Positions 20,995 to 31,480 of a stretch of DNA of 64,000 nt are shown here, piece by piece (position 1 is the first letter of the stretch; each line of letters starts with the position of its first letter). Location of the stretch: positions 1-64,000 of the forward strand of contig WEDG01001512.1 of assembly GCA_017591395.1 (NCBI GenBank), given 5' to 3'. The stretch is from Schistocephalus solidus. Its lineage: Eukaryota > Platyhelminthes > Cestoda > Diphyllobothriidea > Diphyllobothriidae. The notes beneath the pieces are model-generated. The model saw nothing but the letters and a program-made list of their open reading frames with translations. It did no database searches and had not been told where the DNA came from. The translations under genes and the position numbers were made by a program.

Positions 20995-23733
20995 ATATTA
21001 TATCGTTATTGATGAGCGCGACAGAACCTTTAATAAGTAACATTCGGAATGATCGGCACAAGGGCCGTTGCGGAGGAAGCTGTATCTATGTTAGGCAACC
21101 ACTTACATTTTTTCCATTGGACTATCGCCAATTTACCGCGGTAAAGGAGAGCTGTTGGCTACGAGTAGATCTAAAAGATAACTACTCTTTACTCGTTGGT
21201 AGTGTCTATCGCCCACCCAATGCCAGCGAGGATTACGATCTTTGTCCCTCGCTGGCATTTCACGCAGCAGCTGACTTAAATCTGAATAACTGCTTGATTG
21301 CAGGTGACTTCAATCTTCCTGAAGTTCACTGGTTTCCAACTTCCGGTCCTGCAAAGTTCGAAGACCTACTTGAAGCCATAGATATAGGCATGTAAGACCA
21401 GGTAGTTGATTTTCCCACCCGAGGATCAAACATACTTGATCTTATTTTTTGTAGAGGTTGTCAGCCATCATCAGTGTCACCTTTAGATCCACTTGGGAAT
21501 TCTGATCATGCTATAGTTCTTTCTACACTAGAACTAGAGGCTGCCGAAACGTTTCCCAAAAAATATAGCTTTTTCCGTGATTTCAGATCAGCAAATAGGA
21601 GGGAATTGCTAACACACCTAAATTCCCACGACTGGACTAACTTCTTTGTATGTTCGGATGTGAATGTTTGTACTGATAATTTTTATAAAGTTCTATGTCC
21701 ACTCATTTCTCGTTTTATTCCCCGTAAGAAAATAATTAATGTCAAGAATGTAGTCTACCTCCCTTTATCATTCCGCCGTAGACTGCGTAGACTCTCCCGT
21801 CGTTTTCATCTACAAACGACACCTCCGTCCTGCCCTTGATCCAGCAAGTCTTTGAAGAGGCCAAGAGGCTGTCTGACGAAAAACGACAAGCCGATGAGGT
21901 TACCTTTGCCGAAAACCCTTCGTTAAATGTTGCGAAGCTCTTTTCGCGCACAGTAAAAGCGCAGAGAAAAACGCAGCACCCCGTACCTCGAGACGCCTTA
22001 GGAAACCCAATAGCTGACGCTAAGTTGACAGCTGATAGTTTCAATGCTTTCTTGTCTATAACCTTTAGTGAACATACTGTCATCCCCTTTCCTAACATCC
22101 GGGTTTGGACAGGTAACGTCCTCGAAACCATAACTTTTACCCTCTGGGACGTGACCGTAGCCATTCGGCGTTTTCGTCAATTATACAGTCCAGGACAAGA
22201 TGGCGTCCCGGTCAGCGTTTTAAAGGCGGATGCAAACGATATTTTTCCGTCCCTTCTGTATAAGATATTTAATCTTGCTCTTGAAAGTGAAACTTTCCCT
22301 ATTTTATGGAAGGAATCGCACATCCTGCCTATTCCGAAACACGGCCGACCTACGTCATTTAACGACTTTAGGCCAATAAATACACTACCAGCAGTCTCGA
22401 AGATCTTCGAGACCTTGATCAAAGACAATATTATGTGTCACCTAAGAGAAAATAACCTACTAAATGCGGCTCAGCATGGTTTTCTCGAAAAAAGGTCTTG
22501 TGACACTTGCCAGCTCTCTTTCTTCGATCATGTGCTACAATCTAGAGACAGCGGTTTTGCAATTTACACCGTTTACTTCGATTTCACTAAGGCTTTTGAT
22601 CGTGTTGACCATGATCTCCTACTGCTGAAACTTGCCTCCTTTGGCATAGGTAACAAGCTTCTGAACTTTATATTTTCCTATTTGAATGCTCGCGCACAAC
22701 GGGTTAAAATTTCTGATGTTATCTCCAACCCCACGCATGTGAGGAGCGGAGTTATTCAGGGCAGCGTGCTCGGCCCGCTTCGATTTTGCCTCTTTGTCAA
22801 CGATGTTCCTGATTTTTTTCAGTATGGTAGGCCCTTTCTGTACGCTGACGATTTAAAAGTTGCCTATCGATATAAACCGATTGATCACAACATCGTGCTT
22901 GAGCTCTTAAAAACGGATCTTCAGGCCTTCGCTCAGTGGTGTCACACATGGCGCCTCTCACTTTCTTGGCAAAAGTGCTCCGTTATGGTTATTGGCGACA
23001 ACCATCAGCCCCACCTAAGCAAAGACGGTCACGATCTAAACGTGCCCGGAGTTATAAAGGATCTGGGTATATCATACTCTAGTAGTCTTAATCTGTCAGA
23101 GCACTGCACCCTGATTGACTCGAAAGCACGCCAAACTACTGGGTTTATTCTCAGAAATTTTAAAACCGTCAAAATTAGAATCAGCCTCTATAAAATGTAT
23201 GTCAGGCCTAGTCTGGAATACTGCTCGTTTATATTTAGTCTTCTGCACGCTAGTGAACGAAATAAGATAGAATCAGTCCAGCACTTCTTTACAAAAAGGT
23301 TTTTCTATTCAGATCACCGAAACCTGTCCTACCAACAACGCTGTGAGCTTACAAGCCTTGACCCGCTATGGCTTCGTAGATTACAGAAGGGACTATTTTT
23401 ACTGTTTAAATTACTAAACAGTCGTACATTTAACCCACTTACATCTCTGAGGCACCTCGACCACTCTCCGCGCACCAGTCATCGAGATGTATTTTTATTT
23501 CTTCCTTTGGCACGCACAGTTAGATACCGACAGTTTTTTTCGGTAAACGCTATAGCAATCTGGAATAAGCTACCTAGAAGTATCAAATTCAGCAAAGCTA
23601 TCCCTTGTTTACGCGAACTGTCACTAGTTTTCTACATTCAGGACACCTTCCAAAACTTTTGGGTGCTGACTCTGTTGAAGCTCTCTTCGGTTCTGATGGC
23701 GTTCACGGACTCTGAATCCTGTGCCGGTCTTCA
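20995..23733 (+). mobile_element. Family C non-LTR retrotransposon copy C1, coding part
   Basis: The best-preserved LINE of the window. It starts within the endonuclease (5' truncated at about 20995) and runs through the RT and post-RT region; its 3' UTR continues after a 124-bp inserted family B tail (23733-23856) to ~24175. Only one in-frame stop (21393-21395) and one frameshift (~21836) separate the fragments of ORF2. Confidence 0.9.
21009..21839 (+). pseudogene. Endonuclease domain of C1, one stop codon
   Basis: Read in one frame from 21009 to 21839 with a single TAA at 21393-21395. Motifs: RNDRHKGRCGGSCIYV (the GGG loop), LLVGSVYRPPN, IAGDFNLPEVHW with the catalytic aspartate, then after the stop TRGSNILDLIF and LGNSDHAIVL with the catalytic SDH. 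The N-terminal Asn and Glu motifs are missing because the copy is 5' truncated. The domain is followed by a basic linker (RRRLRRLSRRF) before the RT frame. An APE-type nickase function is inferred from the family. Confidence 0.85.
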
Positions 23734-23767
23734 ATTCAATTCAATTCAATTCAATTCAATTTATTGA
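21836..23767 (+). CDS. Reverse transcriptase ORF of family C element C1 (643 codons, intact)
   Basis: A long open frame encodes the RT of a CR1/Jockey-type LINE. In order: linker with ENPSLNVAKLFSRTVK (residues ~24-39), SPGQDGVPVSVLK (~118), AQHGFLEKRSCDTC (~213), VYFDFTKAFDRVDH (246-259), RSGVIQGSVLGPL (~302), YADDLK (336-341, catalytic aspartates intact), then post-RT boxes IKDLGISYS and LYKMYVRPSLEYCSF. The last ~12 codons (QFNSIQFNSIY) are not native: they read through the tail of an inserted family B 3' end. The enzyme would copy element RNA at a nicked target. The endonuclease lies upstream in another frame, so the element as a whole is not intact. Confidence 0.9.
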   Translation: MIQQVFEEAKRLSDEKRQADEVTFAENPSLNVAKLFSRTVKAQRKTQHPVPRDALGNPIADAKLTADSFNAFLSITFSEHTVIPFPNIRVWTGNVLETITFTLWDVTVAIRRFRQLYSPGQDGVPVSVLKADANDIFPSLLYKIFNLALESETFPILWKESHILPIPKHGRPTSFNDFRPINTLPAVSKIFETLIKDNIMCHLRENNLLNAAQHGFLEKRSCDTCQLSFFDHVLQSRDSGFAIYTVYFDFTKAFDRVDHDLLLLKLASFGIGNKLLNFIFSYLNARAQRVKISDVISNPTHVRSGVIQGSVLGPLRFCLFVNDVPDFFQYGRPFLYADDLKVAYRYKPIDHNIVLELLKTDLQAFAQWCHTWRLSLSWQKCSVMVIGDNHQPHLSKDGHDLNVPGVIKDLGISYSSSLNLSEHCTLIDSKARQTTGFILRNFKTVKIRISLYKMYVRPSLEYCSFIFSLLHASERNKIESVQHFFTKRFFYSDHRNLSYQQRCELTSLDPLWLRRLQKGLFLLFKLLNSRTFNPLTSLRHLDHSPRTSHRDVFLFLPLARTVRYRQFFSVNAIAIWNKLPRSIKFSKAIPCLRELSLVFYIQDTFQNFWVLTLLKLSSVLMAFTDSESCAGLQFNSIQFNSIY

Positions 23768-23856
23768 GGGAAATAGGCATGGGCCTTTGAGTACCCTATT
23801 TGTAACGTAAAATTAAGTGCGGTATACAGAGAAACCGTGTGGGTTGCCATGCTGAG
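23733..23856 (-). mobile_element. Family B 3' end fragment inserted in C1
   Basis: This ~124-bp segment is the reverse complement of the last ~120 bases of B3 (29455-29570), including GCACTTAATTTTACGTTAC and CCTATTTCCCTCAATAAA, and ends in five TTGAA units. It interrupts the 3' region of C1, which resumes at 23857. Extreme 5' truncation is typical of target-primed reverse transcription. Confidence 0.9.
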
Positions 23857-24175
23857 GGGAAAAATAACTGGCTCTGCAGACCTCAATCGGCTTATTTCTC
23901 AGTCGACAGCGAACAGCCGCTCGCCGACATACCTGCTGGTGCAGAATACCGGATCCGTAACACTGAATGGAGAGGTTCTTCACCGGGCACCTGTTAACGC
24001 GTCCCTGTCCAGAACTTTAATTACTCAATAAGCTGCAGTTTTTTCTCCTGAAAACACATGAAACAACGATCAGGAGTTTTTTTTCACTGTCAGCTTGACC
24101 CTCTACTGTATATATATATATATTTTTTTGACCTTGCATGTAAACTGGCAATAAATAAATAAAATAAAATTACAC
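23857..24175 (+). mobile_element. 3' UTR of C1
   Basis: It contains the hairpin CTCCTGA (24045) / TCAGGAG (24070) followed by a T-run and CACTG, a TATATA run at ~24108-24122 and a terminal AATAAATAAATAAAATAAAA. The end of the element is taken as ~24175 from the AAATA-rich tail. Confidence 0.65.
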
Positions 24176-24344
24176 AAACCAGCAGTGTACCTGTTCTGTT
24201 GTAGGGAAAAAACTTACAATTAATTCGAATGTCTTTGCTTTTCTCTGGATATTTTTTAGTCTTGTGATGATAGAATCATAATGAGGTGGCCAATTTCCTA
24301 CAGAATCATTTGCCTTCTGCATAGATTATAAAGCTCTTTTTACA

Positions 24345-25998
24345 TTTCAGTTAAGTTCCGTTCAGTTTATTTGAGGGAAATATAGGTCAGTAACTTTTAC
24401 ACCTATTTTTTGTTACGGGCATTGGAAGTTGGTTAAAAATTTGGAAAAGGTAACATCAAAAATTGCAAGTGAAATCTCAACATTTTACATATACATGAAC
24501 TAGTTCCTGTGTCGGCAGTATTTTGGAGACACGTGTGCGCACTATTCCGTGTAATGCAGTAGGTACTGTAAGCAAACGCACGATACATGTAAAGTAGAAT
24601 GAGTTCGGATCTGCAGGTGGTATGATGAATGTCAGTAGGGAATGTGCAGGAAGCGGAAGAGAAATATTTTCAAAAAACGTTACTTATATATTGCAAGTTA
24701 TATTATAAACAATAATAAATTGCACCAGCATGATTGCAGTTGGAAAGTTTCCTGGTGCGTACTGCAATGCAGACCCAGTTTCCATTTAAAAGCTTCCCTG
24801 ATGTATAAATAACAATATCCTCTGGCAAGGCATTCCACACTTCAACCACTCTACTGGAGAAGAACTTCTGTTTGTCTAACCTGGCACCAGCAACACGTAG
24901 CTTGAGTGGTGACCTCGTAGGTTAGTTGTAGTTGCTAGCTCAAAGATGTCTCCTGATATTAGACAGCAGCCCTAACCACATAGGGTGTGGAAATTTTGTA
25001 TAAGGTCACTTCGTAGTTGCCTGTAACTCAAAGCAAAATGGTCAAGCTTAGCTAATCGGTTTTTGCAGGGTGGTGAGCCCTGTCCGGTTATGAGTTTGGT
25101 TACACGCAGTTGGCATTTTTCGAGAACTCTGTGGTCCTAAGCGGTCTAGGGTCTCCATTTTGGGATGATAAACTCCAATTGCGGCGGCACAAAATTTCAG
25201 AAGACCTTTGATAAGTAGTCTTCATCGGAGGAGAAGAACGCACGTTTGATGAGGTATAGGACTGACATTGCTGACTTAGCCACATTTGAGCAGTGGAGCG
25301 ATGGTTTAAGTGAATTCGTGATACATACACCCAAGTCTTTGCGGACGTCCACCTCTTGAAGTGGTATTTCCATGCTGGTAGACCATGCTGTTTGGTGATC
25401 TGTTTCTGCCGACTCTTAAGTTGATACATTTTTTTCACGTTAAATGGCATAAGCCACTCATTCAACAATTACTCAAGTCAGTTTAAGTTTGTCTGGAAAC
25501 GGTCTTGGGTAACTTCATGTCGGATGATAATCCAGATCTTGATATCATCAACAAACCTGGTGACATCGGAATCCAGTTCATTGAAAGTCTTTGACGTATA
25601 TAAAGAACAAAAGAGGGCCAAGGACGGAATCTTGGAGAACCCCACCTCAACCAAAAACTTCGCCGACTGCTGGTCACTGACACGGACAGTTTTCGAGCGG
25701 CCTATTAGGAAGCTTTGTATTTACACCAGAAACTTAAACCTTAATATTATACGGCTGAGTTTGTACAGAAGCAAGCTATCGAAGGCTTTCTTATAGTTGA
25801 TATATACCGCATGCGCCATATTGCCTTTATCAACTGCCTTTTTTCCCCGTTATAAACAGTAGAGCAAGTTACACAGATACTATCTCAACGTAAATGATGC
25901 TAAAAATTGGAAAACCAATTTTTACGCAAGGAACTGCTTTAGTTGTCGTTTAATTATTTTTTCAATAATTTGCAGCAAATAGAAGAAAAACTAACTTG
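24345..25998 (-). mobile_element. Minus-strand family B-like element, 3' half (RT to tail), split by B3
   Basis: The half reads right to left from VSFSSICCK at ~25995 (the box following YRP in other copies), through IIKRQLKQFLA, a thumb region around FVDDIKIW (FADD box, A to V) near 25560, a degraded C-terminal part and a 3' UTR with CCTATATTTCCCTCAAATAAACTG. Frames shift often. The first half of the same protein is at 29571-31480 in the same orientation, so the pair is one element interrupted by B3. Confidence 0.8.
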
Positions 25999-26029
25999 CT
26001 TTTAGATGCTCGTGGAGACCCGGCTTCCG

Positions 26030-26500
26030 CACTTATCCAGCAGTGTTGTCCCCGCAGATTTCCGGATCGGCAAAAAGTCTGAAGACAGCCTAGGAACGCC
26101 GCGACCGCGACCGCTGAAAATAATGCTAGAGAGCAAAGGCCAAATCAAGGCGATCCTATCCAAAAAAACTAACCTACGTCACTCGCATAAAGAGGTTTTT
26201 TTCAACCGGACTACTCCCCTGCGGAAAGGCTGAAACGCCGGGAACTTGTCTTGGAACTACAATCAAGACTGAAGGCTGGCGAACACAATCTGGCTATTTT
26301 CAAGGGGAAGGTAGTTCAAAAAGAATTCGAATTTTTCCATTGAACCAACCGATTGTTCTGAGGACAACGGCAGCCACCTCACTAACGCCAAAACCATCAG
26401 GGAACCAATTGCCCAAAGAGATGTCAGAACTGATTCCGTAACGCCCAGCGTTCTCACTAAAAGAAACCAGAGTTACCGAAAATCATCACGAAACGGAAAA
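26030..26500 (+). pseudogene. ORF1 C-terminal part of B3
   Basis: The block PRPLKIMLESK and the following LRHSHKEVFFN match the third ORF1 block of B1 (PRPLKIILEND, LRSSHRDVFFQ). The N-terminal coiled coil and RRM start are missing through 5' truncation. The remainder is basic and frameshifted near 26230. Role by family: RNA binding in the retrotransposition particle. Confidence 0.7.
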
Positions 26501-26589
26501 AGACATACGACCTTGACGTTAGAGGAGACGCAGTTGGGCCCATAAAATTGACAAACGCAACAGGAAATTTGGTTGGCGCAAAATTGAAG

Positions 26590-29400
26590 TGCTTGTATAC
26601 AAATGCGCAAAGCCTTTTATCAAAAACTTGATGAGTTAAAAATTTGCCTTGCCGAAGTATCTCCGGATGTGATAGCAGTAACCGAAACCTGGCTGTCGGG
26701 CAGTATTCTAGATAGCGAAATAACATTGTCTGGGTACCAAATATATCGGAGGGACAGAGAAAACCGACAGGGTGGTGGAATAATTGTGTATGTGAAAGAC
26801 GTGCTAATAGTGTCTGACAAGACGAGCAAGTTTGCGTGCAGCACTGAAGCCATATGGTTGAACATCAAGGCTCTTGGCTCTCCATGTCTAGATGTCCTCA
26901 TTGTCTATCGGCCACCTAGGATAGACCGAGTCGCGGACACCCACTTGTTGGAACAATTAGAAAAAGTTCTCCAGTAGACCCTAATGTAATGATTATGGGT
27001 GACTTCAACGCACCAGGAATTAACTGGAGCACTTTTCAATCATCATGCCCAAGATCAACTTTTTGATTATGTTTTTTTCTGCAAAAGACCTTGAATGCAC
27101 TCCTCACACAGCATGTCCCTTTCCCCACCAGAACACGTGAAGGACAAAGGGCTAACTGTCTTGACCTGGTTTTTCACGAAAACATCAGGCAGCATTGACG
27201 AGATTATTTCAATGCCTCCCGCTCGGTCGTAGTGATCACGTGGTGCTTATATGGGACTACTCCTTATTCTCCGTTGCCCCTGCTATAGAGGAAAAACGGC
27301 GTAACGTTTGGCGAGGAAACTTTCATCAGATGAGAGTAGATATAACACACATCAACTGGACCTCAATATTTTCGAGCACCGTAAACGAAGATTGGGAGTC
27401 TTTCCGAAATGTTCTTCTGCAACTTATTGACAACCACTGCCCGCTAACGAGTGTCCATCACAGCAAGCGTCCTGGGTGGCTAGACAGCAACTTAAAAAGG
27501 GAAATAAACAGGAAGCACAAGTTGTGGAGAAAATATCGCGAGTCTAATCAAGTCGCCTATTTTTAATAAGTATAAAAGCACAGAGAAACAAAATGAGAAG
27601 CCTTATTCTTACAACGCGAAGAGAATTTGAAGACTTTGCTGCAAAAGGCAACGCAGAATCAAAGTTAGTCTACAGTTACCTCCGTAGATGTACAAGGAAT
27701 AAACATCAAATACCGCTGATTAAGACTGCCGTGGGCGTCGAAATTTCTGAAAACAGGGGAAAAAAAGCCGAGTACTTTTTCACAGTTCTACCGCTCAGTC
27801 TTCACAATCGAGGCCAGGTTCCTTCGTCCCTCAGTGGATAACCCGCCGACTGCAAGCATTAGCCACATACTATTCTCAGAATTTCTGATCCAAAAGGAAT
27901 TAAAAAGAACTAAAAGAGTCGAAATCCCCAGGACCAGACGAGCTTCCACCCAAGCTTCTGAAAGAACTCGCCAATGAACTTTCCGCACCTTTGTCAGTGC
28001 TCTTTCAAAAGTCCTTTGACTCCGGAACACTTCCTTTCGATTGGAAGCTGGCACATATAACTCCCTTGTACAAAAAGCGGTAGCCGGGCGTCAGTGACAA
28101 ACTACAGGCCCATAAGCTAACATGCATCCTTGGTAAGATTATGGAAAGGATCATCAAGAGCGAATTGGTGAAATTCCTAGAGACTCATAATTTGTTATCA
28201 AGCTGTCAACACGGGTTCAGAAAAGGAAGATCATGCACAACGAATTTGCTGTATTCGATCCAGAGGTGGACCCAAGCACTTGAAGATAGACACGCGGTTC
28301 ACATTGCCTTCATTGACTTTCAAAAGGCCTTCGATACTGTGCCGCACGAGAGACTGCTTTACAAGCTAGAAAGAATTGGAATCAGAGGTAACCTCCTCAA
28401 GTGGATCGAAAACTTCCTCGTGGGTCGGCGCCAGGTTGTGTGCATCGGCCAAGAGAGGTCAAGGTCTGCTGCGGTCGAGTGGGGGTTCCTCAGGGTTCAG
28501 TACTAGGGCCAATACTGTTTTTAATATACGTGAACGATTGTGTCAGGAATCTCGACTGTGAAGCAGCAATGTTTGCCGACGACATTAAAATCTGGAATGT
28601 AATCCAGAGCCCTGCTGACGAAGATAAACTGCAGATCAACCTAACTCGGTTGGAGGAGTGGTCGAATCATTGGCTTTTTGCGGTTCAACGTCGATAAGTG
28701 TACAATACTTCGCTTAGGCAACCCGTCTGGATCTGCCGAAAGTAGAAGTTACTTTCTCAACGGTGAAGCCTTAAAAGACGTGGAAACCCAAAAAGGACCT
28801 TGGTGTGCTGATGACCACCACCTTAAAACCATCGTCTCACTGCTCGAAAGTGGCGAAGAGGGCAATTTCGGTGTTGCATGCCATCAGACGAGCCTTTTTG
28901 GATTTCGATGAAGATCTTTTTTGCTAAGACCTTTGGAACATTCATTAGGCCACATTTGGAATATTCTATGCACGCCTGGAAACCCTGGACAGTTCAAGAT
29001 CAGAACTGCCTCGAAAGAGTCCAGAGGAAAGCCACCAAAAATGGTTAGAAGTCAAAGCTCCTTGCCATATCCCACCCGCCTAATGAATCTTAATCTGTTC
29101 CCTTTGAGTTATAGGCAAATGCGTGGTGATCTCCTGCAGACATTCCGCATTGTGAAGGGATTGGATTGTTGCCTGGAATTCTCGGACTTCTTTGAATTTG
29201 CCACCACGACCCATCTCCGAGGTCACCCATTGAAACTGCGTGTCCAGCAGGCGAGACTGGATGTGCGCAAGTTCTCCTTCTCTGTCAGAGTGGTTAAACC
29301 ATGGAATGCCCTCCCTGAAGACGTTGTGATGTCACCATCGCTGGAAAGCTTTAAAAGGAACCTTGACAGTTTTATGTTCCGCAACGAGCCTGAGCGATGA
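26590..29400 (+). pseudogene. ORF2 polyprotein of B3: endonuclease, reverse transcriptase, broken
   Basis: Endonuclease motifs: LYTNAQSLLSK (~26593), VTETWLSG (~26680), RENRQGGGIIVYVK, MGDFNAPGINW (~26995) and GRSDHVVLIWDYS (~27230). RT motifs: MERIIKSELVKFLE (28141), CQHGFRKGRSCTTNLL, AFIDFQKAFDTVPHERLL, GVPQGSVLGPILFLIYVND (~28480) and FADDIKIW (~28570). The C-terminal block YRQMRGDLLQTFRIVKG and FFEFATTTHLRGH (29110-29220) ends at a stop at 29400. All catalytic residues I can see are intact, so inactivation is by frameshifts only. No cellular function. Confidence 0.9.
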
Positions 29401-29570
29401 GGCATTTATCTTAACCCTCGAGAGTCGTGCACCACTTGTCAAATTTTATGACCGCCTTTTGTACTTTGGCAACCCACACGGTTTCTCTGTATACCGCACT
29501 TAATTTTACGTTACAAATAGGGTACTCAAAGGCCCATGCCTATTTCCCTCAATAAATTGAATTGAATTGA

Positions 29571-31480
29571 AAAAAAACTGGTAGACATCCAGCCTCGAAG
29601 GATACATTGAAAATCATAGAGAGTAGTTTTGGTAACTCACAGGCAAGTTCCTTCAACAGTTTAACCGGTATCTGATCGGGACATGACGATTTGGATTCCT
29701 TTAGCTCTAGCAGCTCCCTCAGAACAATCACTTCAATGAAGTGAACGGCTTTAATTATTGTGGCCTCTTTGAAATCCCTCGCGGGAGGGTTGAATTCAGT
29801 TACTCTTGTGAAAACGGACCGGAAATATTCGAAAAGATTATCAAATTTCGCTCCATTGGCAGTGAAGTTTATACCTTCATCAGTCCTGAGCAGGGGTAGC
29901 GGATCTTTGTCTCACGTGCTCCGTTAAATGCAACTGTACAAAACTTTCAGGTTATCCATGGCAGGCTTAAGCAGATCCGCTTCATATTCCCATCTTGGTT
30001 TGAGAATAAGGCCCTTGACTCTATTACTATGAAGTTTGTATGCACTTATGGATGTGGGGCTCCTCTATGTAAGTGATCTCTTTCATAGCCTCCTTCTTTT
30101 TACTCGTTTTTTGGGCCTTTGTAAGCCATTCGAGCCTGCTTGTCATCCTCTTTCCTGAAAGTGGGCAGTGGTTTGCGATGTATCTGTGCGTTATTCCTCG
30201 AAAATATTCATAGTCCTCGGATATGTTTCCAGATAATGAAGATTTCCACTCAATGCATGTGATTTGAGATCTCATCTAGTCGAACTCACCGGGCCAAATA
30301 TTTCTTATAACTGTCATGGGTCTCTCGGGTATTGAAAAGGGTGAATAATCCCAAACCAGGACGACATGGTCACCTTGACCGAGAGCAGGCACACATGCCA
30401 CCTCGTTAATGTTCTCCTGTAATTTTGTGAGGGCAAGATCAAGGCAATTGGCCTGTTGGCTGACCCGCACTGTAGTTGCAAACGTGAAGTGTTGAGTGAG
30501 AAATAGCTTACACATTATGTTCAGAAGGCGTAGGCCGACCTCCAGTCAATATGAGGCACATTAACTTAACTAATTATCAGGAGATATGAACGGGTAGATA
30601 GCTTTTCTAGATTCTCTAGCAGATTAAAATCAGTCGAGGGATCCGTTCTGGGCTCATATGTCAGGAGGTGGAGGCATGGTGAACCCGGTACTTTAATAGA
30701 CAGCCATAGTGCCTCGGGAGTACATGTCAGTTTATCTGTTTTGTCTGAGACTATTAATCCATGTTTTACGTACGTGAGTACTCCTCCTCCCTGATGCCCT
30801 TCCCTGTCTCCTCCAAAGAGCTGGTAGTCAGGCGTGGTTTACTCACAGTCGGCCACGCGTTCAGACAACCAGGTTTCTGTTATATAGAAAACGTCTGGAG
30901 ATAGATCACGGAGGCGGATCCTCAGCACTTCGAACTTTGATAACATGCTCTGTTCATTGAGGTACATCAATTTTTATTTCCTGTTTATGGGACGTGGGAT
31001 TACTATGTGGCTTGCACTTTCAGTTTTTGCTTTGGCTGCAAGGTTATCCTTACCGGACCCGTCCAAAAGAAGAATGATGCACATAGCCTTACCTGATTTC
31101 GGTAGATAACCAAATTGTTTTCCCGCTCGCTGAGCCGTTTTTTTGTTCTAGAACTAGTATAAGACGTTTCAGTCTTTCTGCTGGTGAGAAGTCTAGTAAA
31201 AAACGCCCAGCTTGTAGCAAATTTCCTAAAGCGCCTAGAAAAAATGAGCATGGCTTGGTCGCTACTGACCAGCCCGACTTTAAGAGGTCAGGTACGTGTT
31301 GATTCTGATGCGTTGTCCAACCGTTCTCCGAGAAAGAAGGCTTTGACTACATCGATTTCCTCAGAGGATTCCACAATGTTATTAAGTAGACCTAGGAAGA
31401 GTGTAAAGTCTCCTGAAATGTTCTCATTCGGAGTAGATTCATTTGATTCAGGAAACCCTTGAATACTTAGAAATGTATCT
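29571..31480 (-). mobile_element. Minus-strand family B-like element, 5' half (ORF1 and endonuclease), split by B3
   Basis: Reading right to left: ORF1 blocks near 31300 (VVKAFFLGERL, matching VHKAFRLGKA of B1), endonuclease boxes ITETWLSERVADCE (~30870) and GDREGHQGGG (~30800), then GQGDHVVLVWDYS (~30370, SDH reads GDH) and SSCPDQIPVKLLKELACELP (~29660). It ends at FEAGCLPV near 29580, just before the RT. The RT continues at 25998 in the same orientation. The left border is B3's tail. ORF1 may extend upstream to ~31850, but that is not certain. Confidence 0.8.

Larger units (their letters stand above)
25999..29570 (+). mobile_element. Family B non-LTR retrotransposon B3, 5'-truncated in ORF1
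   Basis: It starts in ORF1 and runs to a tail of TTGAA units after CCTATTTCCCTCAATAAA. It lies between the two halves of another B-like element in opposite orientation. Protein blocks match B1 throughout, and the RT active site FADDIKIW is intact. Frameshifts near 27000, 27180, 28500 and 28690 break ORF2. Confidence 0.9.

Noticed and set aside
23700..23767. Repeated QFNSI peptide at the end of the C1 ORF as a novel C-terminal domain
   Set aside because: It is the translation of TTCAA repeats at the end of an inserted family B tail, not native C1 sequence.
30027..30515. Separate small minus-strand genes
   Set aside because: They are fragments of the endonuclease of the split family B-like element (GDHVVLVWDYS and NHCPL boxes).
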